Part shown: positions 1-11,001 of the stretch, in pieces
How positions within the stretch are numbered: position 1 is the first letter of the stretch
How the letters are laid out: each line of letters starts with the position of its first letter
Source of the DNA: Paramyrothecium sp. XJ0827
Taxonomy: Eukaryota > Ascomycota > Sordariomycetes > Hypocreales > Stachybotryaceae
Length of the DNA: 64,000 nt
NCBI GenBank assembly: GCA_020881915.1
Contig: JAJFPB010000004.1
Location: forward strand, 558,001 to 622,000
Direction: 5' to 3'
Position numbers and translations under genes: made by a program
Notes under the pieces: model-generated
The model's database searches: none
The model's input: the letters and a program-made list of their open reading frames with translations, nothing else
What the model was told of the DNA's origin: nothing

Positions 1-708
1 GAGCGAGTTCTCTGAGCGAGCCTTCGCGTTAGCGTGCAGGTATGGCTGGGCAGTGCCGCTACGGTCGCCGGGGTATCCTTGATGGTTGAGGATAGGCCGC
101 TCGAACAGGTTTCTATCGGGGAGCGTAACGCCAAACCAGCCTCGCTGCTCACCAAGGCGGTCATTGAGGATGAGGACGGCCCAGTCGGACTTGATGCCGC
201 ATGTGCCCTGCGGATCGGCTTCATGCACGGCCAGGACAATGGCAGATTCAGGGAATGTAAGGCCGTTGTCAAAGCCAGGTGCGAAATTGCCCCAGACATT
301 GGGGTCGTTTGGAAGACAGTGGCGAGCGGTCAGCACATGGCGTGGGCCGACAAGAGCCGCCGAGCAGACAACTCCGCTGGACCAGCCGATGCGACCAATA
401 GAACCGAACGGGTAGTTGTGGTCAGAGTTGTAGACGCGGTCGTCTGTTCCAATGATGGTTCGCTCGTTCAACCGGCGGGTGGCGCCAACGGGAGCAAATG
501 GAACGCTGTCATTGAGGTTTCGTGGCGCGCCATCGAACGAGTTTGTTGGCTCAAGGACACGGAATTCGGGGATAATGTCGTTGGGTCCCTTGGGTCTCTT
601 CAAGCTGGCATCGTAGCCGGTGCGGCCACGGTTGGGAGAGGGAACGGCTTGGGCGCCGTGGTTGAAGGCCAGCAGGGTAGTGACAAGGGCAGTAGTAAGG
701 CGGACCAT
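1..708 (-). CDS. Secreted trypsin/V8-like serine endopeptidase, 3' truncated
   Basis: Reading down from the ATG at 708 gives 236 open codons that run off the window edge, so the C-terminus is missing. Residues 1-21 form a signal peptide ending near AQA-VP. Residues about 22-85 look like a propeptide. The catalytic core follows: TARHC with the charge-relay His at residue 130, and SDWAVL with the likely Asp at 175. The third catalytic residue, Ser in GxSG, lies beyond the window. The ARHC and SDWAVL context fits the glutamyl-endopeptidase (V8/S1B) branch of the chymotrypsin fold rather than subtilisins. The enzyme would be secreted and cut extracellular protein. No intron is needed in the visible part. 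The plus-strand frame opposite it is open but reads as low-complexity shadow. Family assignment is firm; exact substrate preference is not visible. Confidence 0.85.
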   Translation of the reverse strand, partial: MVRLTTALVTTLLAFNHGAQAVPSPNRGRTGYDASLKRPKGPNDIIPEFRVLEPTNSFDGAPRNLNDSVPFAPVGATRRLNERTIIGTDDRVYNSDHNYPFGSIGRIGWSSGVVCSAALVGPRHVLTARHCLPNDPNVWGNFAPGFDNGLTFPESAIVLAVHEADPQGTCGIKSDWAVLILNDRLGEQRGWFGVTLPDRNLFERPILNHQGYPGDRSGTAQPYLHANAKARSENSL

Positions 709-1759
709 TTTCCTGACGGTGCTCTGAAGTACAGATTTGAAGATCGTAAACAAATTTGATTGTCGAGATTCCGTGAGTGAAGCTGCTGGTTGTCCCTTTC
801 CATAAGCAAGCCATCATCGAAGCTATATATATTTCTGGCGCAGGTCGCTGGGGTCAGTCTGCCTCGTAGAGACTCACGCCATCCGAGCGGGTCGCTGACC
901 ACCGTAATGAGGTCTATGAGGCTCTCGTGATCTTTCAGACCGTAATATTGTGCAAGTCGGCTAGTACAAGAACAAGCCCTTTTGACGATGAAGGTGCAGC
1001 TGTTCAATTGCTCGTCCAATTACGAGACGTAGTTGTTGTATAATGAGTCTCATAGCTCGGCAAATTTAGAACTTTCGGGGATGTGACCCCACAGTTCAGA
1101 CGAACATCATGTTCTGGAGCAAGTAAGCACTGGAAGTGGCATGGGCACTTTACTGGTGGCCAATGCTTACTTTACCAGCGGCTGATAACGTAGGGTTGGA
1201 TGAAATGTGTCTCGGGGTTTTCAACTATCTTACTGCCTCATACAATCTCGATGCTGCAATTATTAGCAGCCACAGCGTAGCGTTGACCCCCGCAGGAAAG
1301 TTTCGTATACCTCGAATCATTACGAGCCATCATAAATAGTGAAAAATAGCCTGTTACATTCAACAACAGGGGCCGCGATTTAGGCAACCTCCGTTGCATT
1401 GCGTTTTGGCTCGCGTAAGCTTCCTGTAAGGCATGTTGATGTATGTCAGCAATAGCTCAGTGTCCTAGTATAAACATGCCCGAAAGATGCCAAATACACG
1501 CCGAACCGATGGTGGTGCAACATCAATGCTCAGAATTTGCTATTGTTCGGGATTGCTCCATCGATTCATTCAAGGCGGTCCAAAATCCATGCACCAATGA
1601 GCCCTATTTCATGGCTTTTGGTGATGAGAGGTACATGCACCCACAGTGTTTCGGCATCCCTTAGTTCACCAAGACTTGTGAATTGTTGCTCTTTGGGTAG
1701 CTTATGTAGTAAAAGCGAAGCCATCCCAGCATTTGCTATTGGTTGAGGATGCGCAACGC
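709..1759. other. Intergenic, no supported gene
   Basis: Only short frames on either strand with no recognisable domain. It separates the protease start from the polyketide synthase relic. Confidence 0.6.
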
Positions 1760-2220
1760 CTCTCAGCCGTTGGTTGAACCATTCGTTGAGACATCGTCAG
1801 GTACGATTCGGCTTATCATAAGTCCATTCTCACCTTGTCCTGGCTAAGGATGGCTAAAATGTCATGAGCAATTGATCGGGGGTCCGTGTCTGGGTCCAGA
1901 TTAAACGTGAAAATTCCTATCGAGGGCTGCTCCACCATGACTCCTCTTGCGAAACAAGGAAACAGAGAAAGGGTTAGGTCAAAGCTTCTGTGGAAACCTG
2001 AACCCGTCAGCCAAACGATGCATGCCGCTCCCTCCATCATTCTTTTGACGGCTGAAAATTCTTCCATCCCTGTCTTGGCTAGCACGAAGTCTTCTAATCC
2101 AGCAGTTGATATTAGTAGGGCGCCGGCCGTCTGTTGTAGGCAGAAGCGACAATGCCAACTGCTTGGTAATGCCCTTATGATTTGGACACCCGACGAAGAG
2201 ACTACTAAGAAGCCTGTGAT
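1760..2220 (-). pseudogene. Decayed fragment of a highly reducing polyketide synthase
   Basis: The minus strand between about 2100 and 1816 reads ...AACIVWLTG...LFPCFARGVMVEQPS, then FTFNLDPDTDPR and ILSQDK. From memory of the family, this matches the stretch of highly reducing fungal PKSs just before the enoyl reductase (consensus like VMWVT, GLARSLMxEQPSLRFFTFDxD). The frame stops at 1816-1818. A shift of one base lets the reading continue as MISRIVPDDVSTNGSTNG, matching the family's ISRxVPDD segment, and then stops again near 1763. The same frame stays open upstream to about 2220 with weaker resemblance. No other PKS domain is visible, so this is a frameshifted scrap and not a working gene. 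Identity rests on recalled consensus; a profile search would settle it. Confidence 0.6.
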
Positions 2221-2888
2221 TGGGCTGTCTTACCGCGGAGCCCGCTGAGTGAAGAAATACAAAGTGCTCGGGTGTGTTGGCGCCCAGCATGTGCAATGTT
2301 GCCAGGTTCTGGGGCAGAACCACTAGGCTGTAGTCGCACGCCAGTGGTGATCTCCTGAACGAACGCCACTACAGAGTCGCATATCGGTCGAAGAAGGAAG
2401 TTCGAATTTTCGAATTTATCTTTTACTAAGAGAAGAGTTCAGCCTTTAGTCCGTAGACATAGCCAGTTAGGGATTGGACTCTAGAGCATTGCATCCACGA
2501 TTACCGAGTCAAATTCCTTATGAGGTACATTAAATCAGCAGTTCAAGCAGCACAATACCAATTGATCTCTGGACCCTTAAGTTCTAATGCGGACGCAACA
2601 TATAGAAGCAATCCGCAAGTGCTTGAAGGACGGTTAGACACACCGGGAAGTATTTCTTTCACAATTCTTTCGGTGCTCTCTTGGCCTCGTTACTTCGTCG
2701 GGACGGTTCCCCGAAATGAGCAATCCGCTGCCAATTGTGGTCCTCCCAAAAGTTCCCACTAGCGCTGACAGCAGCCTATTGGCTGTGGCAAAAGGGGCTC
2801 CAAAAAAAGGTCGTCGGTAGGGAAATAATACCGTCAAAAACTCTTCGTCATTCAACTACCAGCCGTCGGCGCCAGCGGCACAATCACG
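2221..2888. other. Intergenic, no supported gene
   Basis: No recognisable coding signal. It contains the presumed promoter of the small secreted protein starting at 2889. Confidence 0.6.
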
Positions 2889-3740
2889 ATGCGGTCCTCT
2901 GCTTACGCGTCGTTCGTGGCCGTCTTGGCCATGGGCTTGCTTGCCACTGCGCAAGACCCGGAAGATGACCCGGAGCAGCGGCGCAATGATCTGGCCTGTA
3001 GTGTCAGTTTTGCCATCACGTCCCGTGCTTGTCGCTATGCCGGGACTGATCTTCTCGTCGCCTATTGCCTGCATGGAAACTGACCTCATTGACGTATGAC
3101 AGAACGACTGCTACATGAGTTTCTACGACCCAAGCACAAAGAATCTTGCAAGGCTTTGCGACGACTTCGACGCGGTACGAGGTTCCTTTGTTGTGTTCAC
3201 GAGAACTGCCGCCCTGCCGTCTTAAAGAGTAAACAGGGCCCTCCCTTGTACTTTTCTGCTCTAGTCAAGATCGCCGCTAACAAGCCGATGCTGTAACGTG
3301 TAGGCAACCATGAGAGCATGAGGTTGTGCGTGGGCAGGCGCTTCCCGTTTGACCCTGCGGCCTGTGACGGGCCTGTGGATAACTCTAGTGCTGCACCAAC
3401 ATCTTCAACGGAACTGGGCTTTGAGCAAGGGACTTTGACAAGGACTGTGGGCTTTGAGCAAGAAACCTCGGGAACGGAATTAGGCTTTGTGCAAGGCACT
3501 TTGACAACGGAATCCGTTACCGTCTCGTCGCCAACTTCTGCCGCTGTGTCAACAACCTCAGAAAGCGCCCCTCTGGATTCCTCAACCGCACCCACCAGTA
3601 CTTCGTTGGAGACCACTACGGCTCAGACAACCGAGGGCGAAGAGACGGCTGCCCCGACAGATAGCAGTGCATCTCAAATCAGCGACCGGTTTGGTCTTGC
3701 ATCCTTAATACTCGCTGCGTGCGGCATGCTGTTATGGTAG
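2889..3740 (+). CDS. Small secreted Ser/Thr-rich protein with GPI-type C-terminus
   Basis: Proposed exons are 2889-3002, 3103 to about 3182, and 3304-3740. Exon 1 carries a signal peptide (MRSSAYASFVAVLAMGLLATAQ). The middle holds five cysteines, in ACS, DCYM, RLCDDFD, RLCVG and AACDG, giving a short cysteine domain somewhat like CFEM-type surface proteins but without the full eight-Cys pattern. A Ser/Thr-rich stalk follows, with three imperfect repeats of the type ELGFEQGTLT, and a terminal hydrophobic segment (LASLILAACGMLLW) typical of a GPI-attachment signal. It is probably a cell-wall or plasma-membrane anchored surface protein of unknown role. The first intron (donor GTCAGT, acceptor ACAG) keeps phase. 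The second is less certain: acceptor GTGTAG at 3303 requires a weak GTTCCT donor, so the exon 2/3 join may be a few codons off. Confidence 0.6.
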
Positions 3741-4476
3741 ATGATGAAATAGGTTGATCGACTTCATTACATGGGGCTCGAAGCGTTTGAAGGCACACAA
3801 CATTCTTCGAATGACTATTATAAACATCGAACAATTCTACTTGGCTCAGAAGCCTAGAGTCACTGTTGTGTATGTTATTCGGTGAACGATGGGTGACGGC
3901 TAGACCTTCCCGTATGGCTGATTGTTGATGGAACCCGGTGGTATGGCGCAAGTTTGGCCTGCCACTTTGTACTCGCGCTCTTATAACATCATGAACAAGG
4001 TTTCTGCGGCAATAAAAGATCTTGGTGTCATGAAAGCCATCAATTCTATCAAGCCACTCAGCATCCGACCGGCTCCCGATACCTTCAGCAATATGATGCC
4101 GTCAATTGTCAAGACTAATGACGTGATTTGATAGAGGCTGAGGGACGTAACTATCGGAGGGTCCTTGGCGCTTGATGCGAATGGACTTGAAAGCTCCAGG
4201 CCTAGTAATTGGCGCTGCGTGTGCCGAACATTCAAAGCCAATATGTTGAGTTATTTTCTTACGATATGGCCGTCGAAAAACCGCAGTTGTGGTAGGTTTT
4301 CGGCGTGATGCTATGTCTTGGAGGGAAAGTTGTCACATTATTCAGGGCAAATAATAGATTCTTGTATCGTAAGACATTGTTCTTATATCGTTAAACATTG
4401 CTCTTGCATGTCGTTATTTAGTTTGACCAGATAGCGAAAATGAAAACAAAGGCAAACATGACCAGTGCACTATGGT
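3741..4476. other. Intergenic between two convergent genes
   Basis: Lies between the 3' ends of the small secreted protein and the MFS carrier. No supported gene; it includes a short degenerate tandem repeat at 4359-4421. Confidence 0.6.
4359..4421. repeat. Degenerate 21-nt tandem repeat, about three units
   Basis: Units at 4359-4379 and 4380-4400 share TTCTT-TATCGT-A-ACATTG with a few substitutions; a third, weaker copy begins at 4401 (CTCTTGCATGTCGTTA). It sits beyond the 3' end of the MFS gene. Confidence 0.7.
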
Positions 4477-6207
4477 CTAGTACACATAGAGATTCTGTCC
4501 CTCATCCTCGCTGCTCCTCAGAGCCTTATTGCGTCTCTTCATAAGCACCTTGGTCACCCAAGCCAAAAGCGCGGTCATGATCGAAAATGCACCAGATGAT
4601 GCCATAGCAGGGACGTAGCGCGGGGCATCCTTCTTGGACCAAAGATACGGGGTCCAGATGAAGCTGATGTTCATCTGCAATTCATTAGTATCCTCTCGGA
4701 TTTTTTTTGGTTGCACAGAGTACTCACAATTGTCGTGACCATTCCAATTGCAGCGGCCTTCTTTTCCTTAGTCTGACCACATACGCTACCGCACCAACCC
4801 AGGATAAGACTGTTGACACCGTAGGTTCCAATCGTAAAGATAACCATGGCAGCGTAGCGACCGGCGATGTCGCTAGCTGCGGCTGCGGCAACGAAACCAA
4901 CGGTGGCCACGGCTTTGGAAATTGTGATGTGCCACGTTCGCTCATTGAACTTTCCAGAACTCCATGATACGGCGATAGTAACAGCACCGGCAATGAGGTA
5001 GGGAGGGCAGGTAAGTACCAAGCTCAGCGTCTTGCCAAGGTCAAGCGTCTCGACGACCGAGGGGAACTATGGTCGTGTTAGCGGGATGAATGCGAAGGAA
5101 TGCGGTGGACAACGTACGAAGTTCTTGAATCCATTGGCAGCAAGATGCATATGAGCCATGAAGCAGAAGATCCAAACGACGGGGTCCTTGACGGCTTGCG
5201 AGAGACCTGCCTTGAGCGAGGTGCTTCCAGCGTTCGACGTGGTATCAAGCTCCATGCGGTTGTGGGCAAGGTCGCGCTCTTCGGGAGTGAGCCACTTCGT
5301 GTTGTGGGGGAAGTCAGGAAGAAGGAAAAAGCCGACGATGGCAATGACAAAGGTGACAGCACCCTGGAGGATGAAAAGCCACTTCCAGCCGGCGATTCCT
5401 GCCAAGCCGCTCATGCCATGGAAGATACCGGCAGCAATGAGACCCTGGGATTTGTCAATGTGTGTTCTTGATTTCGGGGGACTTGCAAGAGAAAACGTAC
5501 TGCAAAGGCTGTAGCAAGAATGTTTCCTGTGTACAAGATGGCAATTCTCGTGGCGACCTCCTTGCGCGTATAGAACACGCTCAGGATGTAGACAGCGCCG
5601 GGGTAGTAGGGTGCTTCAGTAACTCCCAGGAAGAATCGGGTGAGCAAAAGACCAATGTAGTCCTTGGACAGCGCTGTCAGAGCGCTCACAACAGCCCACA
5701 ACATCATGCAGATGCCCTAGACACGTGGTCAATCTCAACCCAGCCTGGAAAAAAGACATTGCATTCATACCATGTATCTCGAAGGACGGACTCGAGTGAG
5801 AAGGAGGTTGCTGGGGATTTGTCCCAGGATATAGCCCACAAAGAGAATCGACACGCAGGTTTGGTATTCCCTGTCGGTCAAGCGCAGGTCTTCTTCGAGC
5901 GTATCTAGACGCGCCAGCGCGATGGCGTTTCTGTCCAGGTAGTTGAGCCAGTACATTGACCACAACATTGGCTGGTGAAAGTTAGCATCCTGCATGAGAA
6001 TAGCCTGATGAGAGCTAATCTTACCATAATCCATCTGTCGAGTTTCTTGACAAGGGCAATCTCCTTGGGATCGGTCTTTTCATGAGAACCAAACTTGTCA
6101 TAGTTTTCGACTCTGGGAACTGGCTTTTCGGGATTCTCTTCCTCGAAAATCTGAGCCTCATTTTCCTTCTTGTCGGAGATCTTGAGAGGATCTTGCTGCG
6201 TAGCCAT
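4477..6207 (-). CDS. MFS transporter, anion:cation symporter (Dal5/Tna1-like) family
   Basis: Six exons, all phase-consistent: 6207-6025, 5971-5771, 5716-5501, 5444-5118, 5066-4728 and 4674-4477, giving 487 residues. The N-terminus is a charged cytoplasmic tail ending KKLDRWIM. Then come the hallmarks of the allantoate/nicotinate permease family: YWLNYLDRNAIALARL in helix 1, RFFLGVTEAPYYPGAVYILS in helix 4, ILYTGNILATAFAG in helix 5, and GWKWLFILQGAVT followed by LPDFPHNTKWLTPEERDLA before the central loop. The C-terminal half has six further hydrophobic stretches and ends in a basic cytoplasmic tail (MKRRNKALRSSEDEG). It would import a small organic anion or vitamin-like compound across the plasma membrane with protons. 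The substrate cannot be told from sequence; relatives carry nicotinate, allantoate, pantothenate, biotin or tartrate. Confidence 0.92.
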
Positions 6208-9200
6208 GGTGGTGACGGCCTAGGGCCCAAGGAGATACGGTGATGGGGGGCGGAGAAATAAGAAAAAAAAGTCACAAATGACAAGTCGCCAAATTTGAAT
6301 CACCAGGATATGAATGAATGTTCCTTGAAGTGATGGAAGCTGAGGACAAGAGAAAGTGTGGAAGCGGAATGCCGCTTGATATAGCCAGACGAGCAGCAGG
6401 ACAGCGCGCACAGATGGCCGATCGAAACACAATTCCCCCACGGGGGAAGTGGAGCTGACCCCAGAATGTTTCTCCCAGATAAGCTTAAACACATTCGACT
6501 GTTGCAAAAAGATCTGCGCTGACTGTGCGCGGTTTCACTGGGTAGGCTCATGCACTAAAGCAGACCGCTGTCCTGATACTGACCCATCGGCACGCTGGTC
6601 AGCTTCCAGCCCCCCCTTAGCCCTTGTGACTAGGGACGGGTCCGCTGGTGTGTACTATGGTAGTACACGGGTCGGCGACGCCTAGACGGTTCCGCTCCTC
6701 ATGCAACCACGATTACTTTTTAGGCCTATCTGCCATGAGTGCAGGAAACACAGCCACCGCACTTCACGAATCGTACGAGCTGATGCTATCGTAGCCGACG
6801 TCCCGACCTTCTCCGCGAACTAATGCCCGTCGTGCATTTTCGTGAAGGGGCACTCCTGGGATCGCGAGGCCCGGCAGATGTTGGCTCTGCCCTAGATTGG
6901 CTTGGCGTTTCTCCACGGCCTCGACCTGGCGCATGCAAAGGGTGGGTTCGTGCTTCCCCGTCGCCCGGAATCCCGCCGAGCGTAAGGGTTGTGTTTCGAG
7001 GGTCAGCATGGAAAAAGCAAAGTCATGACACCATCTTGCTTCTCCACTTGCCGCCCCTTTCAGGCGTGATCTGATGTGGTGGCGGGGTTTGTTTTCGTGG
7101 AGGATCTCGTCCAGCAGCATAAATGGGCGGGCCAGTGAGACACAGACTGTGCCGGGATTTGTCGGGGACCAGGGTAGAGTTGATCATTACTTCACGGTTC
7201 ACAGAGTCCCCGGCGTCATCCTGTCTACCTTCAACGAGACTGGCGGGCTACTTGCTAGCCTAGTGCAGGCCAGAACGGTCCAGAATATGGCCTTCAGCCG
7301 CTACATGACTAGTGCGGCACGGACGGTGTCGCTAGCCTAGGCTACCGTGCTTGGCAGTGTGTCGAGTGGAATCAGATGTAACTTCGGTGAGGGGCAAATG
7401 AAATGGTGATATCGTGGACGCGGTGTTTCCCCCGCTGCTGCATCACGAGGCGCTTTGACGCTGCTAATTAAAGCTCATCTCCGACGGTTCATTCGTAGAC
7501 AAGTGTGCTTGTTGTATCTGTGTTTCAACCCCAGAGGGACAGCGACACAGCGCCCACGAGTTCAAGATCATGGTGAAGGGAGCGTGGTGACGGGAGAGCC
7601 TGATGATGTAGCAAATCCTGCACCCTGACGTGTGTGGTTCTCGGGGATCTACATTGGCAATCCCTTGGCAAACGGCTCTGCCAAGGCATCTTGACTCAGG
7701 AGGTTGCGTTCCGTGTGAACTGTGCACCGCAGCCAGGGTCCCAATAGATCATGTAGGGCATCGTATTTGACGAATCCTGTTCCATCGCATGCTGCTAGCT
7801 AGAATTCTGATTGAAGAGTTCGCTCCGCTCGGGAAAGACCGTAGCATGCCAGAAGAGAGTCCAGCGAATGACGCTACCGGAAGCCGTCACTTAGCAGACC
7901 CGGTAGGATTGAATAGGTGGGGAAATACGGAGAAGCATCTCTGACATCAATTATTGGCGTCTGCCTCTCAATCGGTTTTGAGGAGGAGAAGGGCATATTG
8001 AAAACTCATCAACTTTCAACGTCTCGAGAGGGTCGCGGCACGTCCACTGCGCAACACCCATCGAGGCCATCATTTGACAAGCAATGCCTCGATGGTGCTG
8101 GAATATCTACATGTATTTCATTCGTGAGTGGTCTTGCTGTTCTCGTTTTTGTCCCCCTTCAACCAATTTACCACACCTCTGTGGTCCACATAATTACATT
8201 AGATTGTCATGCTATCAAGTTAAGTAAAATAGTGTGATCACGATGATTCCCACATCTCAATGGCTTCCTCAGCTCGACCAACGAAATGTCTTTCATTCCA
8301 AATAAGCCAAAGTCCCTTCCAATCCACGCTCTCACCTCAGCGCCCCCAGCCAATTGGGTCTGCAGCATCATGACAATGCGTGTGAAATCGTTCACATCTG
8401 GGCGATGGCACGAGATCCGAGATTGTCATGGAATTTCAAGTGGCTCAGCATTTACGGGTGCATCCGGCGGCGGCTGCGCCATTCTCGGGTCATTTCGTAG
8501 CCAACGGAATCATCCCGAGGCGAATCGCTTCCAGGGTGACAATGGCCATGGTCGTGAGCCTCATTGAAGCGGAAGATGTCGCGAACGCTTATCGTACCCT
8601 TGACGGCTTCTCGATGACACCCCCTTGTAGATCCGACGGGACTCATCTCGTGGCGCTGATTGCTCACAGCTGCCAACACACAAGGTTCTTCCCCAGGCCC
8701 TAGCACACGGCGTTAGAAGGAACTAGTGCTTGGACTTGGCCTTCTACGAAAGCCAAATCATCTTGGCTTTACACCTGGCGAATTTGGTTTAGCGCATGTC
8801 GGCTGTGCCAGGAGATGGCGCCAGCTACTGAATGCTATCGGAGACCAACCATGTTAAGACATACTGACCGGGAGAGTGCTTCGAAGAATCAAAGTGACCC
8901 TCGAAAAGGACCTCGTCGAAACATTCATTGTAGGTGCTGGCGTCTCAAAGCATTCCACTTCTCTTGAAGCATGTCATTGCGGTGCGACGGGCCTTTGCTT
9001 CTTATTTCGGTTTCAGGATTCGATCCGTATCTGAGCGGATCACACCATTTGCGGTGGTGCTGCAACGCCAAGATAATCAATAACCACTGCGTTCCTCCAC
9101 TGATTCTGAATGGACTGTAGTCTGTCTGAGCGCAGCTTGAAATTTTGCCTGTTGTTGACGATGCGACAGAATCACTCAGACACTCAGCAATATTCGATAT

Positions 9201-11001
9201 ACAGCCAAGCGGACACAAAGTCCATCACATACCACTGCTCATATCTAAGGTTCATGACGGCCTCGCGTTTGTGGAAGCAATTAATGACCAGGTGCGCCTG
9301 GTGCATAGATATAAGTTAGTTCAGATGTTTAGACGGCTCTGATTGAGCATGAAACTTTGACTACCGTCTTGAGAATCTCCATTTCAGTGCGTCATTTATC
9401 CTAGGGAAGCTTTGCGAAGGGCTCAGAGGCACCTGCTCGGAAGTATTAGCATAAACTCCGTCGAATTCTTGGCTACATTGAGCTACTCCCTATCAGACCG
9501 TGCAACCCTCCTTCCTCTGACTTGTTGACGGCAAACGAGATGCGACGATTTTTCTCAAACAACCCAAGCGTATCTCGGACAAGTCCACATTACCACGAAT
9601 CACGTTCCATGAGCCTTTACAACCCATAAAAATTTCACTATCTTATCATTCTATCCGCCATTGGAAACCAAGTCATTACGAAGTGATTCTGCTCGTAACT
9701 GTGAATGGAAGGAGGCAGCACAGGACGGACCGTACGCCCCTGTCTGCCTCACAATATGGGCGGCGTTGCACACAGCCTAGCCTGCGGCATTTTCCACCTG
9801 GCATGAAGCGGTCTGCATGGTGGAAGTAGTAGTGGGCCTATGCTGGAAAGCTGTTGCGGTTGTCGCACACGGCCAAGGCAGCGCTTAATTTGGGATGGTT
9901 GTTGGCAGAAAATCGTCATTAGAGGACTTGTGTAGCTCCTGAAGACGTATTTAATTGTCCCCCGTTATGAAAAGGTAAGTGCTACCACTGGCTATATCCT
10001 TGCTATGGAAACAGTAGTCCCTTTGGTAGGGATATATTAAATGCTATCAGAAAGAAATGCCGTTCGCAACAAAAGCAAAGGAGTTACACTGGCAGCACGT
10101 TCTTACATGTAATATGGGATTACTTCCAGACTCCGCATCTTCTAGTCCGCCGTACGGTCTGCCAGCGACTTTCCAAAGCCGCTGCTCCACTGGTGCTCCA
10201 TCTCAGGCACCGTTCAATTCAGGCCACGCACTATTACCACTAACAGGCTGTATTTCATGCCCACGCTGCAGCTGGTGCGATTATGCGTTGAGGAGATGAC
10301 TTAATCGTGCATACTTCAATCAGAAATTGTAACATATAAGACCGCGATTGCTCTCGCTCGAGCCGCTTGAGTCTCGACCAGACGGAGCGGTTCGGGCACC
10401 TACGTTCAATCGAAGCCGGTGCCTCATGTAACCAAGAAAACAACTCAAAACTAATAACATGATAATTAGGTAGCATAATGCCGTTGCACCGAGGTTGATT
10501 CTTAGCCAAAGATGATCGTTCAGTGCCTTGATTCTCTCGTGGTGCAAAATACCAGCAGAAGTACAATCACAGCCTCATTTCCTAATATCTGCACTATCCG
10601 TCACCATCCGTCGACGAAGACCAGATTAGATCATTACTTCATGTCAGACTACAGGGGTAGTATGTTTTATCTTGGTAGGCATCCAACAGATATGTTCAGA
10701 CACTTTCATACTGGAGAGTGATACTAACACGAAAATTTGTATTAAAAGAAAAGGACCTAGTGACTTATGTCGCAATTTTCAGCCATACTCATACGGTTAA
10801 ACCTCTTCAAGCACGCCTTTGGATACATGCTATACCGTTTTGAGGGACTTTGAACTGTTCACGGCCTCCTTCTCAAGCCAGCAACACTTCAATGATGCTA
10901 AATTATGCATGTAATGGCATGTTCCATCCTTGTGGGACTTTTGAAGGCTGCAGTGATGTTCCCCGCTCCTTTCTGTTCACGGATACAGACCCAACGGCAA
11001 A
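6208..11001. other. Gene-poor interval of 4.8 kb
   Basis: No frame resembles a known protein and no multi-exon model emerged on either strand. It includes the promoter of the MFS carrier, a second perfect inverted repeat (GTGTACTA-TGG-TAGTACAC, 6650-6668) and, near the right end, sequence leading into the HET pseudogene. A short minus-strand frame at 8207-8395 (IVMMLQTQLAGGAEVRAWIG) is slightly protein-like but could not be assigned. Confidence 0.5.
6433..6448. promoter_or_regulatory. Palindrome TTCCCCCACGGGGGAA upstream of the MFS gene
   Basis: Seven-base arms separated by AC, 226-241 bp upstream of the MFS start codon. It contains stress-element-like CCCC/GGGG cores. Position and symmetry suggest a binding site, but there is no direct evidence. 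Confidence 0.35.

Noticed and set aside
34..759. 241-codon plus-strand frame over the truncated protease
   Set aside because: The opposite strand carries the catalytic motifs and signal peptide; this frame is the mirror shadow.
8207..8706. Possible further PKS or carrier-protein fragment
   Set aside because: A few words looked familiar (RIVMMLQTQLAGGAEVRAWI) but I could not align them to any family with confidence.
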